Shown here: positions 7,410-12,557 of the stretch, piece by piece
How the letters are laid out: the number at the start of each line of letters is the position of its first letter
Position numbering within the stretch: position 1 is the stretch's first letter
NCBI GenBank assembly: GCA_003024985.2
Contig: PXIH01S0043510.1
DNA: 12,557 nucleotides
Origin: Euperipatoides rowelli
Lineage: Eukaryota; Onychophora; Udeonychophora; Euonychophora; Peripatopsidae
Reading direction: 5' to 3' (one strand)
Translations under genes and position numbers: made by a program
Notes under the pieces: generated by a model
The model's database searches: none
What the model saw: only the letters and a program-made list of their open reading frames with translations
Told to the model about the DNA's origin: nothing

Positions 7410-7561
7410 GTATTGTTGGTGACTGGGTGAATCATTTCTCTGATGAACAAAATGAAGAATTTGATAAGTTATATGTTGAACGATTGAAAGGAACTGGACT
7501 TGAATTCGAGTTTTCTGTACCAGATAAACCAACCATTCCAAATTTTGAAACATCCTTGTGA
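7410..7561 (+). CDS. Cytosolic sulfotransferase (SULT), last coding exon with stop
   Basis: This exon completes the sulfotransferase begun at 61-241. The acceptor is TTTTTCCTTAG (AG at 7408-7409). The glycine codon is formed by G241 plus GT at 7410-7411, and the reading continues IVGDWVNHFSDEQNEEFDKLY and on to TGA at 7559-7561. Together with the previous exon this gives RKGIVGDW, the C-terminal PAPS-binding signature RKGxxGDW, so the splice is well supported. Two departures are visible. The usual Lys after GDW is Val (GTG 7427-7429). The SULT dimerisation pattern KxxxTVxxxE reads VxxxSDxxxE, keeping only the Glu. After GTGLEFEF the protein runs about 15 more residues, rich in Pro and Thr (from SVPDKP to the end), longer than my recollection of human SULT1A1. 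It is a soluble cytosolic family, and no membrane segment is seen. Confidence 0.93.
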
Positions 7562-7700
7562 AAAACAATCCGTAAAGCTATGAAATTTATATTTTAATTT
7601 ATTTTATTAGTTGAAGTAATTAGACCTGTTTACATAGCACAGGTTTCTTGAATTTAATCAAGAAATAAAACCACACATGTAAATAAAATTATTTAATGAA
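7562..7700 (+). other. 3' untranslated region of the sulfotransferase gene (probable)
   Basis: This AT-rich sequence follows the TGA stop and ends near two candidate poly(A) signals at 7664-7669 and 7682-7687. The exact cleavage site is not visible; an end shortly after 7690 is inferred from the usual 10-30 nt spacing. Confidence 0.5.
7664..7669 (+). terminator. Poly(A) signal AATAAA (second at 7682-7687)
   Basis: A canonical AATAAA lies about 100 nt after the sulfotransferase stop, with a second AATAAA 18 nt later. In so AT-rich a region AATAAA is frequent, so position and orientation are the main support. Confidence 0.55.
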
Positions 7701-8690
7701 TGATTACAAATATAAAGTGGGACTTGGAGGTAGCCTACTGCAGTCTACATAAAATGTTCGTTGAAGAACAGTTTTAAAAGAGACGTTTCTGAAATACAAG
7801 CTACAATGTTTACTATTTTGATCGCTCGTTTTATAAGCTGAAAGATGTTAAAATTGCCCTGTAATTATTCTAAGAAGTTATGGTAATAAATTATCAGAAT
7901 TGATACGACTAATGAATAAGTAATTTGGCCTAGGTGGACTTTTTTCTTTAATAGGTTTATAAGCTTTGCAACACATTAAGGTTTCATGACATACATAGTG
8001 ATTTTCCTACAAGGCAGAAGTCACATTCAAATCACCTGCAAATGATTACAGTGATGCACAAGTCTTTCAATCATAAATATCATGGATGATAAAATAAAAA
8101 CTTTAATCTATTAGATAATATAATTATACTGTTTGAAGTAGAATAACAGGAAGCTAAATACTTTATCTGTCTCTCCCCTCCCCCATGGGTTTTGAGTTTA
8201 TGTAAAATTAATAATTTAACATTTCAAATTACATAGTTTTTATAGTATTTCAGATAATATTTCTAATTCAATAGTTTATGTTACCCATTTTCCCATTTAC
8301 ATCAATGCAAATTGAAGCTTTTAAAAAATTCTCAGTAAAATGGAGAATGAGACAGCAGTAAATTATTTCTTCTTTTTGATTGGTTATTTGAAATATTAAA
8401 ATATTTATACAATTTCATACAGATCGCTGTTTCCTGATCCAAATTCTAAGAGCTGTAATGACAGAGTGACACAAATATTATAAAATAGTCCTTTATTTTC
8501 CCACTGTTTATAATTAAATAATATGTCAAACAAACATTGACAATATAGGAATTAAACAATTGCTAAGAAAATTGATTTAAAAAAATCAGATTGTTTCATT
8601 ACTGGATTTTTAAAATAATGACATTTTAATATATTAATTTCTAATTATCACATACAATATACAGTTAAGTTTGTGTTGTCAAGGCATAAT
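7701..8690. other. Intergenic stretch without recognised features
   Basis: AT-rich sequence after the sulfotransferase gene. I found no protein-like frame, tRNA-like promoter boxes or repeat with another copy in the window. Confidence 0.5.
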
Positions 8691-8946
8691 GGTAGACTTC
8701 CGGTTAAGTTGTCGGTGACTAAGCAGCAATTATCAAATATGGAAGAAAATTCACATCTTTTAGAACAAGAAATGTTTAAAAAATATATATAATCACGATT
8801 ACAAATCCTGACGCAAATGTAGAAAATCAGTTGGAAAGTTCTAAAAATGACCATTTATTGGAGTGCTATACAAAAGTCACAATAATCTTTTCATTATTTA
8901 ATGGTATTTTAAACATTATGCTGGAATTTTGGTAATTATTGAATAT

Positions 8947-9355
8947 AAAACAGGTTTATAGCCAAGTGGTAGTGGCACAGAGGGTTGAGCTGCGTATTCT
9001 TGGTGAGAGCCAAGCTAGCAACCTTGGTTTGCAGCTTGCGCTATCCGACCCCAAAATACTACTCCCAATTGTCTTCCTTTGTGAATGGCAGGGCGTATGG
9101 GGTACTATTCAACCAGTTAGCACGACTCTCGGACTTTGCTGTCTAAAGATACAAATTTCTGAAGATAAGCAACACGAGCATATTATGTCTGAACCTTTGG
9201 ATAAATGTCAATCGTCAAATAGTAGTAACATTGTAAATATATATATGTGTATTGTTTGTAAGTGTAAATAGTTAAATAGTTTCTCGTCGAGACGATTTGC
9301 CTGCCGTCAGGCGGGTGTTGGCGAATAACAAGCCAAAAAAAAAAACAGGTTTATA
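8947..9355 (+). repeat. Target-site duplication pair of SINE A1 (14 bp, perfect)
   Basis: AAAACAGGTTTATA occurs at 8947-8960 and 9342-9355. Removing one copy with the SINE restores a continuous frame across the host sequence. Confidence 0.85.
8961..9341 (+). mobile_element. Full-length tRNA-derived SINE, family A copy 1
   Basis: A tRNA-like head carries an A-box-like TGGCACAGAGGGTTGAGC (about 8973-8990) and a B-box-like GGTTTGCAGC (9025-9034). A unique body follows, then a 3' tail with GCCGTCAGGCGGGTGTTGGCG (9302-9322), AAGCC and poly(A). It is flanked by a perfect 14-bp direct repeat, AAAACAGGTTTATA, at 8947-8960 and 9342-9355 (the A-rich part merges with the tail). Orientation and target-site duplication show LINE-mediated retroposition. 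The 110-codon open frame at 8939-9271 lies across this SINE and is not a gene. Confidence 0.88.
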
Positions 9356-9852
9356 ATTTACAACAAATTGAGGGAATTTATATTCCACCTAATACTAGAC
9401 TATTGCGATTTGATTTCAGAAGTAAAGAAACAAAGGAAGAATTCAGAGAAATTTAAGTTATATGAAGCTATCACATAATACATAATTGGGGCATTGCGGA
9501 TGAACTAAATAAGAGGGTACATTGGTTTCCATGCACATACAACTTTGAAATAAAAAAAATTGTAGTAGAATATGCGTCTATTTTGAAAATAGGTAGATAA
9601 ATACAAACTATAAATGAATTACTATGTATAGAAACCAACATTATTGAAAATATAGCTATATTAAAATCGCAACATAGACACATATGGCTGTATTAAATAT
9701 ATTTATTATTATTTTTTTACAATCTTATTTAGAGAATACAACAATGATGGTCTTGTAGTTCAGCCATATTGCGTATTTCCATTCAATAGTCAGCCATAAA
9801 TCCTATTCTAGCTGATTTAAGATTCCTTTATATATCTACGAGAATAAATTGC

Positions 9853-9982
9853 CGGTGCGTACCGATGGTGAAAGAAAATTTGCCATTTTCCAACACTGGG
9901 CTGCCCAGGATCGAACCATCAACCCCTTATATGCACTAGCTTCGGAAACCAACAGCCTAGACTACTGGGCCACCGGACCTGT
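9853..9982 (-). repeat. tRNA-derived SINE, family C, fuller copy
   Basis: On the minus strand the head reads GGTCCGGTGGCCCAGTAGTCTAGG (A-box region about 9957-9979) and a B-box GGTTCGATCC at 9908-9917. It is followed by GGGCAGCCCAGTGTTGG and a block CATTTTCTTTCACCATCGGTACGCACCGG-like tail at 9853-9889. The deleted copy at 1205-1276 confirms it as a repeat. Confidence 0.7.
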
Positions 9983-10858
9983 ACGATAAGGTTTTATTTT
10001 AGTTAGAGCTGATCAACGAAATTTAACTTGGTTTCATATTTTAATATTGAGTGTTTATGTACAGTTTACGAGATAGAAATAATAATGGCAAACTGACCGC
10101 CATATTGGCCTCCAATTGAAAGTTTGACGAAGCAGGGCACAGGGCAATGTCACATGTTTTATTTATATTGAGATCTTAATGTACAGTACATGCTCTTCTA
10201 GATACCTAGTTTATTATTTTACAATAAATTAAAGGAGATGTTATACACAAAGCATTTACAGGTTAACAAGTATATAAATAAAGTATTTTAAAATTAAAAA
10301 TATGATATATGAATAAAATAAGAAAACAAAGATTAGATGTTATAACGTCTATACAGTGTTTAAAAGGAAAGTGTTTTAGTTGCATCAACATTAATTTCCG
10401 TTAGTATTTTTAAGTAGTTTGTTGTTATCCAGCATATTTGTATTTGAAATTATTAATTTTTTTTTATGTTGTATATAAATAGTAAATCAATTTTTGTTTT
10501 CTATATCATTGATTTAAACAAACTAAAAAGAGCTTTAACGTAATGTATGCAGAATTGGCTCTTTGATGACTAAGTTTACAATATGTAAAGATTTATTTAT
10601 TTATTTATGATTGAAATGATTGTAGATTATTTTACTTCATAATCACACGCAACAAAGAATCAGGAAGGGCATTTACTTGAAGATTCAAATTCAAATAAAC
10701 TAAAATATATGCCGAACAACAACATACTATACGCCAACGAGGTTGATTATTGTCCTATTTTGTAATACCTTACTTTTTTTTAATTTTTTAATACTTTTTT
10801 TTTATTTGCTTCAACTCTGAATTGGGATTTCATTAACAATATACACTAAATAAAATAC
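9983..10858. other. Stretch without recognised features
   Basis: AT-rich. If one LINE links 8691 and 11355, its endonuclease would lie here, but I could not find catalytic endonuclease motifs in any + frame. Short (ATTT)n near 10591-10607 and T-runs near 10773-10805 are the only simple repeats. Confidence 0.45.
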
Positions 10859-10872
10859 ATAAGTTTATCCCC

Positions 10873-11216
10873 AGCCAGGGGGCAGTGGTGCAGAGGGTTG
10901 AGCTGCGCTGCTTCGTATTTTTGGTGAAAGCCAAGCTAGCGGCCAGGGTTCGCAGCTTGCGCTGTCCAGACTCGTTTCGGAATTGTCTTTCTTTCAGGAA
11001 GAGAAACGAGGTGCCTTTCAACCAGTTCTAATTTCCGAAGGTACGTTCGACTGTTACTAATGTTACGGATCATGTAGGAAACGTCGCAACTGAACTATCA
11101 GGTAAATACTTATTAGTCAGCATTTAATTAACTGTAAATAGTGTAAATAGTTTCACTTCAAGAAGATTCGCCTTAGCCGTCAGGCGGCTATTGGCGAGTA
11201 ATAAGCCAAAAAAAAA
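10873..11216 (+). mobile_element. Full-length tRNA-derived SINE, family A copy 2
   Basis: It has the same layout as the copy at 8961-9341: GTGGTGCAGAGGGTTGAGCTGCG head, AAGCCAAGCTAGCGGCC, B-box GGTTCGCAGC (10948-10957), GCTTGCGCTGTCC, then the tail GCCGTCAGGCGGCTATTGGCG, AAGCC and poly(A) to 11216. The flanking direct repeat is ATAAGTTTATCCCC (10859-10872) against ATAAGTTTAGCCCC (11217-11230), 13 of 14 matching. The family can therefore be defined from two independent insertions inside this window. Confidence 0.88.
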
Positions 11217-11354
11217 ATAAGTTTAGCCCCATTTAATGAGATTTGACCTTACCAATGCTTTTGGTAAATGAAACACATTAGGTAATAATTTCATGAGATA
11301 TTATTAGTTTAAATGCAAGTTCATTTTAATTTTGTACAAAAAGAGATTGAAGAA

Positions 11355-11700
11355 ATGGAAGGTGGAGTATTGCAAGGGTCTTGCATGAGCAGTATACTGT
11401 TTTAATTGCTTTAAAATGATCTTGTAATCATAGACAAGAATATGTGGCGTTAAAATTATAGTCTTGATTGCGCTTCTATAATTTCATACTTGGATGACGT
11501 TTCAATTTTTGTGAGAAATAGGTTTGAGCTTAACAAAGTCAAGTCTCTTTTTGAACAATAGAAACAATTGACTGGAATTGAAATAACGCATGGGTATTGT
11601 CTTGCAAAACAAAATCGTTAATTTAAAGAAATATGTATAAGACTTCATATTCAGAATTATTAGGTATTGATGTACTTCAAAACAAAGATAAAATAAGAAA
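11355..11700 (+). pseudogene. LINE (non-LTR) reverse-transcriptase fragment, decayed
   Basis: In one frame from 11355 the sequence reads GGVLQGSCMSSILF, corresponding to the RT block G-V-x-Q-G-x-x-x-S-x-x-L-F. After several in-frame stops (first 11403-11405) comes the catalytic block SIISYLDDVSIFVRNRFEL with the Asp-Asp pair at 11493-11498, then KSLFEQ, stop, KQLTGIEI. A frameshift later, ELLGIDVLQ (about 11654-11680) fits the LG motif after the palm. The pattern YxDDVSxFV followed by a TGxxI segment is typical of CR1/Tx1-type LINEs, but the clade is a guess. It cannot encode an enzyme. The SINE at 10873-11216 lies just upstream. Confidence 0.75.
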
Positions 11701-11939
11701 ATGATGACAAAAATAAGTTTATTTACAAGATATACAGAGTTATAATAATTCGATTTTCTAAATCCGAATAATATTCAACGCACTTCATCTGTACTTGACT
11801 TTTATAATCTGTAATAAATGAGACTGGCTATTCTACAGCGTCTGATTTCCAGCTCCAGTCTACGATTTTTAAGACCCGGTGATCGGTAGGTGCATTTCTT
11901 CACACAAGACTTTTAACGGTCTAAAGTGTGTTGAAAAGA

Positions 11940-12072
11940 CGCTCCATGGCACACAGGTCTGGTAAAAAACGGGAGTGGTGCTGGCACAGCCGGAGATCAA
12001 ACCTGTCCCCGGGACTACATGTCTTGAGAAACAGCAGCCCAGTGTGCTACCGATTGAGCTACTACTCCCCGA
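11940..12072 (-). repeat. tRNA-derived SINE, family B, fuller copy
   Basis: The minus strand reads GGGGAGTAGTAGCTCAATCG with A-box TAGCTCAATCGGTAGCAC (about 12045-12062) and B-box GGTTTGATCTC at 11993-12003. Its body continues towards lower coordinates, perhaps to about 11816. The partner copy is at 790-1000. Small open frames on both strands here (11869-12075 and 11928-12236) are by-products. Confidence 0.7.
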
Positions 12073-12413
12073 CAATTCGTTATCACTTGTTGATAAAGTT
12101 ATTGAGATTAATTAATGTCTTATTTCTAAACCGGGTTACTTCTTTCCATTTTATAAGTTTATTAAAATTATTGAACTATTTTTGTGTAAACTTATTACAA
12201 AGTTTTTATTTCCATGGTGGAGGTAAATTTATTTAAAGAGATTAACATTTCAAAGATCCAGCATGGGATGGCTCAGATAGATATTAGACATCTATATATA
12301 ACACTGTTGTGGCGAAGAATTATTAGAAACACTTTGTTGCTGGTACTAATACAGTATTACAAACACAATCAATTGATAATGTCCATAGTAATTTAATAAA
12401 AAGCAATTGGCAA
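12073..12413. other. Stretch without recognised features
   Basis: AT-rich sequence between the last SINE and the terminal tandem repeats. Short open frames here show no family motif. Confidence 0.4.
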
Positions 12414-12439
12414 ATATGCAATCAAGATATGCAATCAAG
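12414..12439. repeat. Short tandem repeat, 13 bp x 2
   Basis: ATATGCAATCAAG occurs twice in direct succession, followed by a weaker third version (TTATACAATGCGT). Confidence 0.7.
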
Positions 12440-12485
12440 TTATACAATGCGTACGATGTCACACTCAAATAAATTATAAAACATT

Positions 12486-12557
12486 TCTCTAATATCACCA
12501 TTACCAATAATTTCTATGTTTCAATCTCTGAGATCACCATTACCAATAATTTCCATG
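12486..12557. repeat. 39-bp tandem repeat running off the window end
   Basis: The unit starting TCTCTAATATCACCATTACC at 12486 recurs at 12525 as TCTCTGAGATCACCATTACC. The second unit is cut off by the window end after 33 bases, with three differences over the overlap. The array may continue beyond. Confidence 0.75.

Larger units (their letters stand above)
8691..9690 (+). pseudogene. Unidentified degenerate coding remnant, possibly retrotransposon ORF1, split by a SINE
   Basis: Three consecutive + strand stretches read like protein. The first, from 8691, includes GRLPVKLSVTKQQLSNMEEN and stops at 8790-8792. The second begins at 8789 in another frame (NPDANVENQLESSKNDHLLE) and runs to 8933-8935. 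The third continues through NIKQVY, is interrupted by the SINE at 8961-9341, and resumes at 9346-9456 with QQIEGIYIPPNTRLLRFDFR and a Lys/Glu-rich tail. A further stretch, NWGIADELNKRVHWFPC, follows near 9485-9540. I do not recognise a family. The same orientation as the reverse-transcriptase fragment at 11355 suggests ORF1 of one old LINE, but this is inference, and chance open frames cannot be excluded. Confidence 0.3.

Noticed and set aside
8939-9271. 110-codon open frame on the + strand
   Set aside because: It crosses the boundary of a SINE with clear target duplication and consists mostly of SINE body, including its promoter boxes.
11355-11700. A living reverse-transcriptase gene
   Set aside because: Several in-frame stops and at least one frameshift interrupt the domain within 350 bases.
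11869-12236. Open frames of 68 codons (minus) and 102 codons (plus)
   Set aside because: Both lie over the family B SINE and show no protein motif.

Overview
This is an AT-rich animal genomic window with split genes, canonical GT-AG splice sites, tRNA-derived SINEs, LTR and non-LTR retrotransposon remnants, and microsatellites. Very little of it codes for protein. An invertebrate is clear, and a lophotrochozoan such as a gastropod mollusc is my best guess. That guess rests on the look of the sulfotransferase C-terminus and the SINE-rich background, and cannot be proven here. I see no bacterial genes, operons, CRISPR arrays or bona fide RNA genes.

The only intact host gene is the 3' end of a cytosolic sulfotransferase (SULT family) on the + strand. 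Its penultimate coding exon is 61-241 (181 nt, ending phase 1). A 7168-bp intron follows (242-7409), then the last coding exon 7410-7561. Poly(A) signals lie at 7664-7669 and 7682-7687. The intron splits the family's 3'-phosphate/PAPS-binding motif, RKGxxGDW, at its glycine codon. The earlier exons lie upstream of the window.

The intron is a nest of repeats. In order they are: a minus-strand tRNA-like SINE (404-478); two more minus-strand SINE copies (about 790-1000 and 1205-1276); one arm of an inverted interspersed repeat pair (2125-2385); a plus-strand SINE (2693-2850); a 66/71-bp tandem duplication (2931-3067); a 34-bp-arm foldback (3217-3304); a perfect 55-nt palindrome (3383-3437); the second arm of the inverted pair (3900-4203); and microsatellites. 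Finally there is a 2.35-kb segment (4893-7242) bounded by 113-bp inverted repeats that match at 110 of 113 positions. Between those arms is a broken Ty3/gypsy-like gag-protease fragment (about 5900-6817, minus strand).

Downstream of the gene, 7690-8690 is non-coding. From about 8690 there are old + strand retrotransposon remnants. One is an unidentified open stretch interrupted by a SINE with a perfect 14-bp target-site duplication (8947-9355). Another is a LINE reverse-transcriptase fragment with a YLDD motif (11355-11700). A second copy of the same SINE sits at 10873-11216 with its own target-site duplication, and two minus-strand SINE copies of other families are at 9853-9982 and 11940-12072. 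The window ends inside a 39-bp tandem repeat.

Nothing here looks like a new multi-gene system. The parts most worth a second look are the inverted-repeat-bounded element carrying a gag-protease fragment, the perfect palindrome, the potential of the intron transcript to fold into long double-stranded RNA, and the altered dimerisation motif in the sulfotransferase.
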